The notes: generated by a model from the letters alone, not told the origin. DNA of 64,000 nt from Eubacteriales bacterium (GCA_030540435.1 JAUNWG010000001.1:61448-125447), one strand, 5' to 3'. Positions 24,374 through 33,120 are shown, counted from the first letter of the stretch. Numbers and translations: made by a program.

Positions 24374-24799
24374 ATGAAAAAAAGAATGGGTGCACTGGTA
24401 CTTTCGCTCAGCCTGATGGCAATGCTTCTGGCTGGCTGCGGTACAGCGAATACGACAGATTCCGGCACGGCAAACAACACGACCGATAACACCGGCGTGG
24501 TCGATGAGAACAATGACGGCATTGTCGGAAACGACGGCACCGGCTATGATGATACGAACACCGCTGGTACAAATGGAAACGGCACAGTGACCGGTGACGT
24601 AGAGAGCGCTGCGGACGATCTTGGACGTGCCGTGGAAGACGGCGTAGATGATGTGGGCGATGCCATGGATGGCAATAACGCCAATACCGGCGCTGGCACA
24701 ACAAACCGTACTGGCACCACGACACAGGACGGCAATGCTAACACCAACACGTCCACACAGAGCAAGACGACCACAACAACGACAGACAACAACCGATAA
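24374..24799 (+). CDS. Small Thr/Asn/Gly/Asp-rich lipoprotein
   Basis: This 141-aa protein has a lipoprotein signal peptide (MKKRMGALVLSLSLMAMLLAGC) and a low-complexity mature part made of T, N, G, D and A. It includes a short predicted helix (ESAADDLGRAVEDGVDDVGDAM) and a T-rich tail. The start was chosen at ATG 24374, after GGAGGTAATATGT. No enzymatic domain is seen. It is probably a surface-exposed flexible lipoprotein of Clostridia; I cannot name a function. Confidence 0.8.
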   Translation: MKKRMGALVLSLSLMAMLLAGCGTANTTDSGTANNTTDNTGVVDENNDGIVGNDGTGYDDTNTAGTNGNGTVTGDVESAADDLGRAVEDGVDDVGDAMDGNNANTGAGTTNRTGTTTQDGNANTNTSTQSKTTTTTTDNNR

Positions 24800-24805
24800 C
24801 AGTAA

Positions 24806-24836
24806 AAAGCCCGTGTTCCACGTGAACACGGGCTTT
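24806..24836. terminator. Bidirectional terminator
   Basis: AAAGCCCGTGTTC and GAACACGGGCTTT pair perfectly around a 5-nt loop, between the lipoprotein gene and the convergent ilvA. Confidence 0.9.
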
Positions 24837-24858
24837 CCCTATCGATTTTATATTACAT

Positions 24859-26067
24859 TCATGCGCCGAGTGTGACTTTATAGCCATTGGACTCAATGGC
24901 GGACAACAGTGCCTGTCCCTGCTCGTTGCCGCCGACCTCGCATACAACGTGGACGATTGCTTCGTCGATGTCAAGGTTTGCATTGACGCGGTCATGCTGG
25001 AACATGATGATATTCGCGTTCTGAGAAGCGATGATACCTGCAAGGCGTTCCAGGGAGCCGGGGACATCCGGCATGATGATGGAGAACTTCATGTGGCGGC
25101 CGCGGGTAACAAGGCCCTTTTCAACGATACGGTGGATGAAGCTCACATCGATATTACCGCCGGACAGCAGGCAGACGACCTTCTTGCCGGTAAAATCACG
25201 CTTGCCGGACAGCAGCGCTGCCAGAGAGGATGCGCCAGCCGGTTCAACGACCTGCTTGGTGCGCTCAAGCAGCAGCAGGATGGTGGATGCGATATCATCG
25301 TCGGAAACGGTCATCATATCGTCGACAAACGTATTGATATGCTCCATCGTAGCAGTGCCCGGGCATTTGACGGCAATACCGTCTGCGATCGTATGGACAG
25401 AATCGCTTGCCTGGATGCTGTCCTGATGGAACGAATTGGCGATTGCCGGCGCACCCTCAGCCTGCACGCCGATGACTTGGATGCGCGGGTTGATCTGCTT
25501 GACGCAGGCAGCGACACCGGACAGCAATCCGCCGCCGCCAGCCGGCACAAGGATGACATCGACAGCCGGCAGGTCGCGCAGGATCTCCAGGCCAATGGTA
25601 CCCTGTCCTGCCATGACATCCTCGTCGTCAAATGGATGGATAAAGGTCGCACCGGTTTCCTCTACGATCTCCATTGCCTTGGCATAGGCGTCGTCATAGC
25701 AGGAGCCGGATAACACGACGTTTGCGCCGTAGCCCTTGGTTGCGGAAACCTTGGCGATCGGCGTAGAACGCGGCATACAGATGGTTGCCGGAATGCCGAT
25801 GCTCTTTGCGGCAAACGCAACGCCCTGTGCGTGGTTGCCTGCGGAAGAAGCGATAACGGATTTCAGCCCGCCTGCTTCGTACAGCTTCATAATTTTGTTG
25901 TATGCACCGCGCACCTTGAAGGAGCCGGTTTTTTGCTGGTTCTCACATTTGAGATATACTTCCGCGCCGGTCATACCGGAAAATGTCGTGGAAGAGGACA
26001 GCGGGATATAATGGACGACAGGCTGCAGACGCTGCGCAGCTCTATCGATATCTTTGATACTAATCAT
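24859..26067 (-). CDS. ilvA: Threonine ammonia-lyase (threonine dehydratase)
   Basis: This PLP enzyme (402 aa) deaminates threonine to 2-oxobutyrate. PLP binding is shown by QQKTGSFKVRGAYNKI (Schiff-base Lys), ASSAGNHAQGVAFAAK, and the glycine loop VPAGGGGLLSG. A single C-terminal ACT domain (~330-402: FSIIMPDVPGSLERLAGII) is present. That length and the single ACT domain fit the catabolic-type or short biosynthetic form; which one cannot be decided here. No ilv genes are adjacent. The ATG is preceded by GGAGGAATCGCCCC. Confidence 0.92.
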   Translation of the reverse strand: MISIKDIDRAAQRLQPVVHYIPLSSSTTFSGMTGAEVYLKCENQQKTGSFKVRGAYNKIMKLYEAGGLKSVIASSAGNHAQGVAFAAKSIGIPATICMPRSTPIAKVSATKGYGANVVLSGSCYDDAYAKAMEIVEETGATFIHPFDDEDVMAGQGTIGLEILRDLPAVDVILVPAGGGGLLSGVAACVKQINPRIQVIGVQAEGAPAIANSFHQDSIQASDSVHTIADGIAVKCPGTATMEHINTFVDDMMTVSDDDIASTILLLLERTKQVVEPAGASSLAALLSGKRDFTGKKVVCLLSGGNIDVSFIHRIVEKGLVTRGRHMKFSIIMPDVPGSLERLAGIIASQNANIIMFQHDRVNANLDIDEAIVHVVCEVGGNEQGQALLSAIESNGYKVTLGA

Positions 26068-26106
26068 GGGGCGATTCCTCCAAATTTTTGATTTTTAGCC
26101 GGTATT

Positions 26107-26135
26107 ATTGTAGCACTGCACCGTATTGATTGCAA
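26107..26135 (-). promoter_or_regulatory. Promoter of ilvA
   Basis: Minus-strand TTGCAA (26130-26135), a 17-bp spacer and TACAAT (26107-26112), immediately after the stop of the upstream gene. Confidence 0.75.
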
Positions 26136-26138
26136 GGC

Positions 26139-27530
26139 TTATCCAAGCATTTCAAATACAATAATACCGCGTTCCGATAATTCATATGCGCCGTGGGAGC
26201 CTTTGACAACATGTGCGGGCTGGAAGTTGACCATTTCCACATCCTGTGAAAGCGCAAGCTCCCGCTTGCCGGTGCCGACATGGCAGAAATCAAACGCCAT
26301 AGAGATGCCGGCAGCTTCTGCCATGCGGATGCGCACGCCGTGCTGCGGCGACGTCGTGTGGAACCGTACGGGGTTGAGCCAGATGAAGGAATCGCTCGAC
26401 AGGACAAACAGGTCGGAAGCAGGGCTGTTTCCGCGCACAAAGGTGCAGTAGCCGCGGGCGGGATCACCAAAACGGTACGGCTTAAACTTTTCTGCATAGG
26501 TCTGCCAGAAGGTGCCGGTATATAAATCATATGGCTGCGTCGGCTGCGCGGAGGGCTTTGCTGTTGGTGCAGCTTTTTCCTCCGGAGGAAAGAAGATTTT
26601 CGGTTTTTGCTTTGGTTTTGCCGACGGCTGTGACATGGCCGGCGGCGGACTGGATTTTCCATGGGATGCAGTCCGCGCAGCAGAAGTAGCGGACTTTTTC
26701 TGCGGCGGGCGTTTGGACGTCGCCGGTTTTTTTGCGGGCGGTTTTTGTTTCTGTTTTGTTGCCGGTCTGGACGTATAGCCTGTGCGCGGTGCGGAACGGC
26801 GCACGGTGCGCAGCGCTAAATTGGAAGAATGCAGCGCAGCCAGCGCCAACAGATTGCTCGATGTACCGAGCACCAGTGCGAGGATGACCCAGATAGGCGG
26901 GTAGGGGTCGGCTGCCGCGGCTGTGGACGGCGCCGGTTCTTCTGTGGTGACAGTTTCTTCGTCGTCCTCCGTGTCTTCTGATGCTGTATCAGAGGTCGGC
27001 GCCTGTTTTGTCAGTGTGGTGGAAAAGACGTTGGATTCCCCGCTCCAGCCGGCAATAACATCGGTAAAGCCGTAAAGATTGCCGCTGTAGGTATAGCAGC
27101 GGGTGCCATCAAAAAATACCAAGCCGTCGCGGAATACACACAGTGTGTAGGTCGTGCCGCGCTTGAGCTGGTAATCTGCACAGAATTTTTTATATTCCGA
27201 GCCGTCATACCGCATGACGGCAAGGTCACCGGCATCCATATACAGGTAGACGTTCTGGCTCTGGGGCAGGATGATACGGCAGAGTGCGCCGTTTTTTCCC
27301 GCAGTCGGGTTGGAAACGGTAAATTTACACACAACGGCATCGTCGCCTGACGCGGCCTCCGTATATGCCTTGTACTGCGCCTGATAGGCAACCTCCGAGC
27401 CGTTGATGTCAACGGAACCCATGCGTGCCGCAGACGCTGGGATACCGACCAGCAGCAGGCAGACGCACAAGAGCGTCAGGATTCGGACAAACCGCCGGAG
27501 CTTATCCGCCTGATGCGTTTTTATTATCAA
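26139..27530 (-). CDS. Exported or membrane-anchored protein of unknown function
   Basis: I do not recognise this ~463-aa protein. After a signal-like segment (RILTLLCVCLLLVGIPASAA) comes a beta-rich region with MGSVDINGSEVAYQAQY. A Thr/Glu-rich linker leads to a membrane segment (PPIWVILALVLGTSSNLLALAAL), then a Lys/Pro-rich disordered stretch (~285-345). A conserved-looking C-terminal domain starts near YDLYTGTFWQTY. The start was chosen as TTG at 27528-27530: GAGGTG lies six bases upstream and the promoter at 27582-27610 would leave no leader for the longer frame. This arrangement suggests the C-terminal domain is cytoplasmic. Confidence 0.65.
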   Translation of the reverse strand: MIIKTHQADKLRRFVRILTLLCVCLLLVGIPASAARMGSVDINGSEVAYQAQYKAYTEAASGDDAVVCKFTVSNPTAGKNGALCRIILPQSQNVYLYMDAGDLAVMRYDGSEYKKFCADYQLKRGTTYTLCVFRDGLVFFDGTRCYTYSGNLYGFTDVIAGWSGESNVFSTTLTKQAPTSDTASEDTEDDEETVTTEEPAPSTAAAADPYPPIWVILALVLGTSSNLLALAALHSSNLALRTVRRSAPRTGYTSRPATKQKQKPPAKKPATSKRPPQKKSATSAARTASHGKSSPPPAMSQPSAKPKQKPKIFFPPEEKAAPTAKPSAQPTQPYDLYTGTFWQTYAEKFKPYRFGDPARGYCTFVRGNSPASDLFVLSSDSFIWLNPVRFHTTSPQHGVRIRMAEAAGISMAFDFCHVGTGKRELALSQDVEMVNFQPAHVVKGSHGAYELSERGIIVFEMLG

Positions 27531-27581
27531 ATGCAACACCTCATTGCGTGTCGAATTTTGCAGAAAAAACATATGCACTTT

Positions 27582-27610
27582 ATTATAACGGGAAATGGCA
27601 GGAATAACAA
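27582..27610 (-). promoter_or_regulatory. Promoter of the unknown exported protein gene
   Basis: Minus-strand TTGTTA (27605-27610), a 17-bp spacer and TATAAT (27582-27587). It places transcription start near 27575 and supports the TTG start at 27530. Confidence 0.75.
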
Positions 27611-27671
27611 GCGCATTTGCAAATATGAGCGGTTTTTCTTGCTGGAGAAAATACGGGTATGCATAATCCGG

Positions 27672-27700
27672 TTGTATTTCAGGAATTTCCCTGATATAAT
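27672..27700 (+). promoter_or_regulatory. Promoter of the fumarase beta gene
   Basis: TTGTAT (27672-27677), a 17-bp spacer and TATAAT (27695-27700). Confidence 0.75.
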
Positions 27701-27778
27701 AAATAAAAGAATAATGGGCAGGCAGCGGCAAATGGACAGAGCCTTTTGCATTGTCTGCGCAGGAAGAGAGGTCCCCTA

Positions 27779-28336
27779 ATGGCACATTATGATTTGAATA
27801 CCGCGCAGCTGCGGGAGTATGTCGGCGTGCTCAAGGCCGGTGATACCGTTTCCCTTACCGGCACAGTATATACAGCGCGTGATGCAGCACATAAAAAGAT
27901 ACTGGCGGCGTTGGCGGCAGGTGAGCAGGTTCCGTTTGATCTTCAGGATTCGGTTGTTTATTATGCGGGACCGACCCCGTCCAAGCCGGGACAGGTCATT
28001 GGCTCCTGCGGCCCGACCACATCCGGCCGTATGGACCCGTTCTCTCCGACATTGATCGAAAAAGGACAGGTGTGCATGATCGGTAAGGGCGTGCGCAACC
28101 AGGCGGTACATGATGCGATGCAGAAATATGGCTGTGTGTATATGGTGGCCATCGGTGGCGCGGGCGCTGTGATTGCTGATTCTGTCAAGTCGCTTGAGGT
28201 CGTGGCGTATGACGAGCTGGGCTGCGAGTCTGTAAAACGTTTAACGGTAGAAAATTTCCCAGCGATCGTATCCATGGATGCGATGGGCGGAAGCCTGTAC
28301 GCGACCGGCATTGCACAGTTTCGAACAGCAGACTGA
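27779..28336 (+). CDS. Class I fumarate hydratase, beta (C-terminal) subunit
   Basis: This 185-aa protein matches the beta subunit of two-subunit Fe-S hydro-lyases (fumarase A / L-tartrate dehydratase type). Signatures are LKAGDTVSLTGTVYTARDAAHKK, VYYAGPTPSKPGQVIGSCGPTTSGRMD, MIGKGVRNQAV and YMVAIGGAGAVIADSV. The start was chosen at MAHYDLN (ATG 27779). Normally an alpha subunit gene carrying the [4Fe-4S] ligands is directly upstream, but here the upstream neighbour is divergent and unrelated, so the alpha subunit must be elsewhere. Fumarase rather than tartrate dehydratase is a best guess. Confidence 0.88.
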   Translation: MAHYDLNTAQLREYVGVLKAGDTVSLTGTVYTARDAAHKKILAALAAGEQVPFDLQDSVVYYAGPTPSKPGQVIGSCGPTTSGRMDPFSPTLIEKGQVCMIGKGVRNQAVHDAMQKYGCVYMVAIGGAGAVIADSVKSLEVVAYDELGCESVKRLTVENFPAIVSMDAMGGSLYATGIAQFRTAD

Positions 28337-28547
28337 ATGCGGATGATAGAATGTCCGGAAAAATTTGAATTTAGTGCGATTTGGCGTGTTTTTACAAAAA
28401 ATAACACTGAAATGTAGACATATTGCACATAAAATGATTGGTTTTATGGCATTTGCTGGAGCAATACAGAAAAAAGAATCAAAAAATATTCTCAAAGCCT
28501 GCACAAAATATTATCATTTTGTTTATGAAGTGAAGGATGTGATGCAA

Positions 28548-28576
28548 TTGACAATATGCCGTTGTTACGATACAAT
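28548..28576 (+). promoter_or_regulatory. Promoter of the hydrogenase gene
   Basis: TTGACA (28548-28553), a 17-bp spacer and TACAAT (28571-28576). The rest of the 296-bp gap (28337-28547) is AT-rich; I see no gene or terminator with a T-run in it. Confidence 0.8.
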
Positions 28577-28632
28577 ACATCTTGTTAAGAATGCGACAAA
28601 CTTGATTTTTTATTGGGAAAGGGAGAACGTGC

Positions 28633-30060
28633 ATGAGGAGTTTTGATACTGACGTTCAGTTGATCAAATATAAGGTTCTGCGTGCGGTTGCGGAGCATGC
28701 GCTGCAGGAAAAGATGGATGATTGTTACTATTCTGTCCCTTATGAGGTTATTCCGGGCAAAAAAGCAACCATGCGCTGCTGTGTGTATAAGGAACGCGCA
28801 ATCGTTGGCGAGCGTGTGCACAATGCCCTTGGCGGAGAGCGGGGCAGCAATGTCATTCAGGTTATTGATATTGCCTGCGATGAGTGTCCGGTCGACCGCT
28901 ATTCAGTCAGCAATTCGTGCCGCGGCTGTTTGGCTCACCGCTGCATGAAGGTATGCCCGCGCGGCGCTATCAGCAAGGGCAAGGACGGCAAGGCAGAGAT
29001 CGATCCGGAGAAGTGTATCCATTGTGGACGCTGCGCAAAGGTGTGTCCATATGGCGCAATTACGGAAAACATCCGTCCGTGCGAACGCAGCTGCAAGGTC
29101 GGCGCAATTAAGATGAACGAGCAGCAGAAGGCTGAGATCAATTACGACAAGTGTATCAATTGCGGCGCCTGCGTCAGCCAGTGTCCGTTTGGCGCAGTTG
29201 TTGACAATTCCTATATGGTGGATGCCATCAAGCTGATCCAGCAGGCTGACCACCGTGGCTACTATACGATAGCGATCGTTGCACCGGCGATTGCATCACA
29301 GTTCTCAGGTGCATCGGTTGGACAGGTCAAGCAGGCGCTGCGCCATCTTGGCTTCCACGATGTTGTTGAGGCCGCACTGGGCGCGGATATGGTTGCCAAG
29401 AAAGAATCCAAGGAGCTGGCGGAAAAGGGCTTCCTGACATCCTCTTGCTGCCCTGCGTTTGTACGCTTTATCAAGCAGCATATGCCGGAGATGGCGGAAC
29501 ATATTTCGCATAACCTCTCGCCAATGGCTGAGATTGGCAGATACATCAAGGAAAACAGCGCATGGCCGATCAAAACGGTATTTATTGGCCCGTGCACGGC
29601 AAAGAAATACGAGCAGAAACTGGATACCGTTCGACCGTGGATCGACTGTGTTATCACATTTGAGGAGCTGCAGGCGTTGCTGGATGCAGCGGGTCTGCCG
29701 CCGGAGGAGCAGGAAGAGCTTCCAGTGGACGATGCTTCCTATTTCGGTCGTGTATTCGCACGTTCGGGCGGTCTGACCGAGGCAGTCGCGCAGAGCGTCA
29801 AGGAGCAGGGTCTGGAATTCGAGCCGAAGGCAGCTGTATGCAGTGGCATTGAACAGTGCAAGGTAGCGCTGCTCAAGGCGAAGATGGGACGTCTGACAGA
29901 AAACTTCATCGAAGGCATGGCGTGTGAAGGCGGCTGTATCAATGGTGCAGGTGCGATCAGCCATACGCCGAAGGATAAGATGACGGTTGATAAATACGGT
30001 AAGAGCAGCCAGAAGGAAGGCGTCAACGTCGCCGTCGGCAGCTACGAGACAAAGTTCTGA
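28633..30060 (+). CDS. Monomeric [FeFe] hydrogenase, group B-like
   Basis: This 475-aa protein combines ferredoxin-type clusters with an H-cluster domain. Cluster cysteines lie at ~85-185: CDECPVD, CRGCLAHRCMKVC, CIHCGRCAKVC and CINCGACVSQC. The three H-cluster motifs are TSSCCPAFVRF (L1), GPCTAKKYE (L2) and EGMACEGGCINGAG (L3). L1 with Ala-Phe after CCP, rather than the standard Trp, is typical of group B enzymes, whose direction and partners are not well known. No maturases (hydE/F/G) are in the window. It is monocistronic between a consensus promoter and a strong terminator. Confidence 0.9.
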   Translation: MRSFDTDVQLIKYKVLRAVAEHALQEKMDDCYYSVPYEVIPGKKATMRCCVYKERAIVGERVHNALGGERGSNVIQVIDIACDECPVDRYSVSNSCRGCLAHRCMKVCPRGAISKGKDGKAEIDPEKCIHCGRCAKVCPYGAITENIRPCERSCKVGAIKMNEQQKAEINYDKCINCGACVSQCPFGAVVDNSYMVDAIKLIQQADHRGYYTIAIVAPAIASQFSGASVGQVKQALRHLGFHDVVEAALGADMVAKKESKELAEKGFLTSSCCPAFVRFIKQHMPEMAEHISHNLSPMAEIGRYIKENSAWPIKTVFIGPCTAKKYEQKLDTVRPWIDCVITFEELQALLDAAGLPPEEQEELPVDDASYFGRVFARSGGLTEAVAQSVKEQGLEFEPKAAVCSGIEQCKVALLKAKMGRLTENFIEGMACEGGCINGAGAISHTPKDKMTVDKYGKSSQKEGVNVAVGSYETKF

Positions 30061-30085
30061 TATAAAATCGTGTAATTGCGATCAC

Positions 30086-30119
30086 ACCCGCCGGGAGTAT
30101 GGCTTCCGGCGGGTTTTTG
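30086..30119 (+). terminator. Terminator after the hydrogenase gene
   Basis: ACCCGCCGG (30086-30094) pairs with CCGGCGGGT (30106-30114), followed by TTTTTGTG. Confidence 0.9.
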
Positions 30120-30220
30120 TGTCTATATGACTGGCTGTCAAAGTGGAGATTTTATTGTGTTGCGCGGCATGTCCCACGCATATAATAGGGGAGATTTTAC
30201 CGTTCTGGAAAGGAGCAGCT

Positions 30221-30766
30221 ATGCCTACTGTTTTTCTCAGCCCGTCAACACAGGAGTTTAATCCATTTTATGACGGCAATGGAAATGAAGAATATTATAT
30301 GAACCTCATCGCGGATGCGATGGTGCCATATCTGGAGGCATCCGGCATCAATGTGGCACGGAATACCACGGAGGATACCGCGGTGACAAGCGCACAGAAA
30401 TCCAATGCAGCCAACGCAGACCTGCATCTGGCGATCCATTCCAATGCCGCGCCGGAAAATCTGGCGGGGCAGCTGCGTGGCACGGATGTGTATTATTATA
30501 CCGGCAGCGTAGAGGGAGAACGTGCAGCCGAACTATTTGCCAACAATTTCAGTCTGATATCCCCGACACCACAGCTTGTGGATATCATCCCGACGACACG
30601 GCTGGCGGAGCTGCGTCGGACCGCAGCGCCAAGTATCCTCATTGAGGTGGCATATCATGACAACCCGGATGACGCCAACTGGATCCGCGGGAATATCCGC
30701 GATATTGCCCGCAATCTGTCTGTGTCGACAGCAGATTTCTTCGGCGTGCCGTTCCGCCAGCCGTGA
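30221..30766 (+). CDS. N-acetylmuramoyl-L-alanine amidase-like protein (amidase_3 fold)
   Basis: This 181-aa protein resembles the catalytic domain of zinc amidases that cut peptide stems from peptidoglycan. Visible zinc-site elements are the Glu in NGNEEYYMNLIADAM, the His in LHLAIHSNAAP, and the catalytic Glu in ILIEVAYHDNP. The usual first zinc His near the N-terminus (PGHG) is replaced by SPSTQ, so the zinc site is altered. There is no signal peptide. The start was chosen at ATG 30221 after AAAGGAGCAGCT. It heads a likely operon with M23 peptidase, deacetylase and YlmC genes, three bases separating it from the next. Confidence 0.8.
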   Translation: MPTVFLSPSTQEFNPFYDGNGNEEYYMNLIADAMVPYLEASGINVARNTTEDTAVTSAQKSNAANADLHLAIHSNAAPENLAGQLRGTDVYYYTGSVEGERAAELFANNFSLISPTPQLVDIIPTTRLAELRRTAAPSILIEVAYHDNPDDANWIRGNIRDIARNLSVSTADFFGVPFRQP

Positions 30767-30769
30767 GGG

Positions 30770-31735
30770 ATGAAGCGGCGCAGATGGATCGTAACTGCCG
30801 CCGCCGTAGCTGCTGTACTGTCTGTCCTGTGTGCCGGATACCATCATTTTGCGCAAGCGGAGCCGGCATCCGGCGATTATATCAAATATGTGGAATTTAA
30901 TGTGCCGGAGGATGCATTGGAGCGGGCAATGCAGACGGATATCCGCAGTGAGGGCAGTACGGACTGGGTAGATATCCTGTCCGTTCTGGCGTGCCGGTAT
31001 GGCGGCGACTGGTCACGGTATCGGGCGGCAGATCTGGAGCAGGCGGCAGCAGAAATCGAACAGGGCAAGACGGCGGAAGGAGAGTATTTTTTCTATTACC
31101 GGCAGGCGTACGGCGCGGTACTGGATGGGATCATCGGTGATTATGCGGAGCAGAAGGAAGACGGAAGCTGGGATAGGAGCTATGGCTTGAAAGCATTTTC
31201 TCCCATTGTACGCGGGTTTTCCTACACCGATTCGGATGATTTCGGCGCGTCGCGCAGCTATGGTTATAAAAGGCGGCATTTGGGGCATGATATGATGGGG
31301 CTTACCGGAACACCAGTGGCGGCGGTGGAATCCGGTACAGTCACCATGCTGGGCTGGAACCAGTACGGCGGCTGGCGGATCGGTATCCGCAGCGATGATG
31401 GCAAACGGTACTGGTATTATGCACACCTGCGGCAGGACCGTCCGTATGCGGCGAAGCTGGAAGAAGGGCAGCATGTCATGGCAGGCGATATCATCGGCTA
31501 TATGGGGCGCACCGGCTATTCCGCAACGGAAAATGTCAGCAATATCGTCACGCCGCATCTGCATATCGGGCTGGAGCTAATCTTTGATGAAAGCCAGTTT
31601 GAATCGGACAATGAGATATGGGTCAATCTGTATCCGCTGATGCAGCTGCTGCGGCAGCACACATGTGCGGCAGTACGTGCGGAGGACGGTGAATACACCC
31701 GTCAGTATGCATTTGAGGAAGGGGAGTCCGCATGA
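30770..31735 (+). CDS. M23 family metallopeptidase, membrane-anchored
   Basis: This 321-aa protein has an N-terminal signal or anchor ([19 protein letters not shown]) and a C-terminal LytM/M23 domain. The zinc ligands are visible in RRHLGHDMMGLTGTPV (HxxxD type) and PHLHIGLEL (HxH), with GIRSDDGKRYWYYAHL between them. The N-terminal ~130 residues resemble the spacer seen in sporulation-type M23 proteins. It likely cleaves peptidoglycan cross-links outside the membrane. It overlaps the next gene by four bases (ATGA), so translation is coupled to the deacetylase. Confidence 0.88.
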   Translation: MKRRRWIVTAAAVAAVLSVLCAGYHHFAQAEPASGDYIKYVEFNVPEDALERAMQTDIRSEGSTDWVDILSVLACRYGGDWSRYRAADLEQAAAEIEQGKTAEGEYFFYYRQAYGAVLDGIIGDYAEQKEDGSWDRSYGLKAFSPIVRGFSYTDSDDFGASRSYGYKRRHLGHDMMGLTGTPVAAVESGTVTMLGWNQYGGWRIGIRSDDGKRYWYYAHLRQDRPYAAKLEEGQHVMAGDIIGYMGRTGYSATENVSNIVTPHLHIGLELIFDESQFESDNEIWVNLYPLMQLLRQHTCAAVRAEDGEYTRQYAFEEGESA

Positions 31736-32616
31736 AGAAACACCATCGCTGGGAAGCGGGACTGCTTGGATGCCTGCTGGCGGTAGCTGCGTTCTGTATT
31801 TGGAGAGGCAGTTATGCAGTGCGTGAAACGTCAAAGGCAGACACTGCGGTGCTGGTCCCGGTCGCCATGTACCACAGCGTGACAGACGAGGGAGATTCGC
31901 CGGGGCAATATGTAATCTCTCCATCCATGCTGGAAAGCGACCTGCAATATCTGTCAGAGCGCGGCTATACGACGGTGACCGTCAATGACCTGATCGCCTA
32001 TGTTGTGGGAGGGGCGTCGCTGCCGCACAAGCCGGTCATGCTGACATTTGATGATGGGTATTATAACAATTACTGCAATGCCTATCCGCTGCTGCAGAAA
32101 TATGACATGCGTGCGGTACTGTCGCCGGTCGGCACGCTGACAGAGCAGTTTTCCGAAACGGATGACCCGAAGGAGCATGAGGTATGGTCGTACTGTACCC
32201 GGGCAGAGCTGAAGGAAATGGCAGATTCCGGCGTGATTGAGATGCAAAACCATTCCTATGATTTCCATGAGCTGAAGCCACGGCGCGGCTGCCTGCGCAA
32301 AAGCGGCGAAGATACGGAGGCCTACCGGGCGGTTTTTATGAGTGACACGCAGCAGGCGCAGGATTTATTTGCAGCAATGGATATCGCTGTGCCGAGCTGT
32401 TACACGTATCCTTACGGTGCGCTCAATGAGGAGACAGAGGAGCTGCTCAGCCAGTGCGGCTTTACCGCGTCGCTCAGCTGTGAGGAGGGCGTCGCCAGCA
32501 TTGTGCGCGATCCGGCATGTTTGCGGCGCATCCGGCGGTTTAACCGTGACGGGCGTGTCACCAGTGAGCAGTTCTGGGGCGCGATTCTGGAACAGACAGA
32601 GGAGGGGGATTCCTGA
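31732..32616 (+). CDS. Polysaccharide deacetylase family protein
   Basis: This 294-aa membrane-anchored protein has an N-terminal hydrophobic segment (LLGCLLAVAAFCIWRG) and a NodB-homology domain. Motifs are VPVAMYHSVTDEG, the metal-binding MLTFDDGYYNNY (Asp pair), IEMQNHSYDFHEL (the motif-2 His), and YTYPYGALNEET. It would remove acetyl groups from peptidoglycan or other surface sugars. It is coupled to the upstream M23 gene and its stop overlaps the ylmC-like start (TGATG). Confidence 0.88.
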   Translation: MKKHHRWEAGLLGCLLAVAAFCIWRGSYAVRETSKADTAVLVPVAMYHSVTDEGDSPGQYVISPSMLESDLQYLSERGYTTVTVNDLIAYVVGGASLPHKPVMLTFDDGYYNNYCNAYPLLQKYDMRAVLSPVGTLTEQFSETDDPKEHEVWSYCTRAELKEMADSGVIEMQNHSYDFHELKPRRGCLRKSGEDTEAYRAVFMSDTQQAQDLFAAMDIAVPSCYTYPYGALNEETEELLSQCGFTASLSCEEGVASIVRDPACLRRIRRFNRDGRVTSEQFWGAILEQTEEGDS

Positions 32617-32921
32617 TGGGCTTCGAACAGTGCTGCTCATCCTGCTGCAGGATTGTTGACCTGCGGTGCAAAGAGGTCATCAGCATCAGCGACGGCAGCC
32701 GGTTGGGTTATGTAAACGATGTGGAGATCGATACGTGTACCGGCAGGCTGGCAGCGATCATTGTGCCCGGACATGGAAAGCTGGGCTTTTTTGGGAAACG
32801 GGAGGATTTTGTCATTCCGTGGGAGGCGATCCGGCGGATCGGGGATGACATCATCCTGACCACCTTCTGCCCGCCGAGAAGGGATGAACATGTGCGGGAA
32901 AAAAGAGAATTTTGCAAATAA
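32616..32921 (+). CDS. YlmC/YmxH family PRC-barrel protein
   Basis: This 101-aa protein with a PRC-barrel fold matches the YlmC/YmxH family of spore-forming Firmicutes. Motifs are IVDLRCKEVISISDGSRLGYV, DVEIDTCTGRLAAIIVPG and FFGKREDFVIPWEAIRRIGDD. The N-terminus has four closely spaced Cys (CCSSCC), which is unusual. The start ATG shares a base with the upstream stop. The exact function is unknown; the family is linked to sporulation by genomic distribution. Confidence 0.88.
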   Translation: MGFEQCCSSCCRIVDLRCKEVISISDGSRLGYVNDVEIDTCTGRLAAIIVPGHGKLGFFGKREDFVIPWEAIRRIGDDIILTTFCPPRRDEHVREKREFCK

Positions 32922-32974
32922 CACGGGAAATCCGGCGGATACAGAAGAATTTGCCGAAATCTGAAAAATTTTTC

Positions 32975-33003
32975 TTGCGTTCGCGGCGCAGGTGTGATAA
33001 AAT
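32975..33003 (+). promoter_or_regulatory. Promoter of rpsB with a ~110-nt structured leader
   Basis: TTGCGT (32975-32980), a 17-bp spacer and TAAAAT (32998-33003). The leader (about 33010-33120) holds a GC-rich hairpin around GCTCCG/CGGAGTC, which could be an autogenous S2 binding site. Confidence 0.7.
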
Positions 33004-33120
33004 CAACAGGTATGAAAAATACACACACATCGCGAGACGCGGCGTGGTGCTCCGGCTTTGCAGGCGGAGTCGCCGCCGAATAGGAACGATGTGGAGGAAA
33101 AAACTAAGGAGGACATTTCA

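Noticed and set aside
33010..33120. A riboswitch-like leader upstream of rpsB
   Set aside because: The GC-rich hairpin could be an S2 autoregulatory site, but I cannot match any known riboswitch core.
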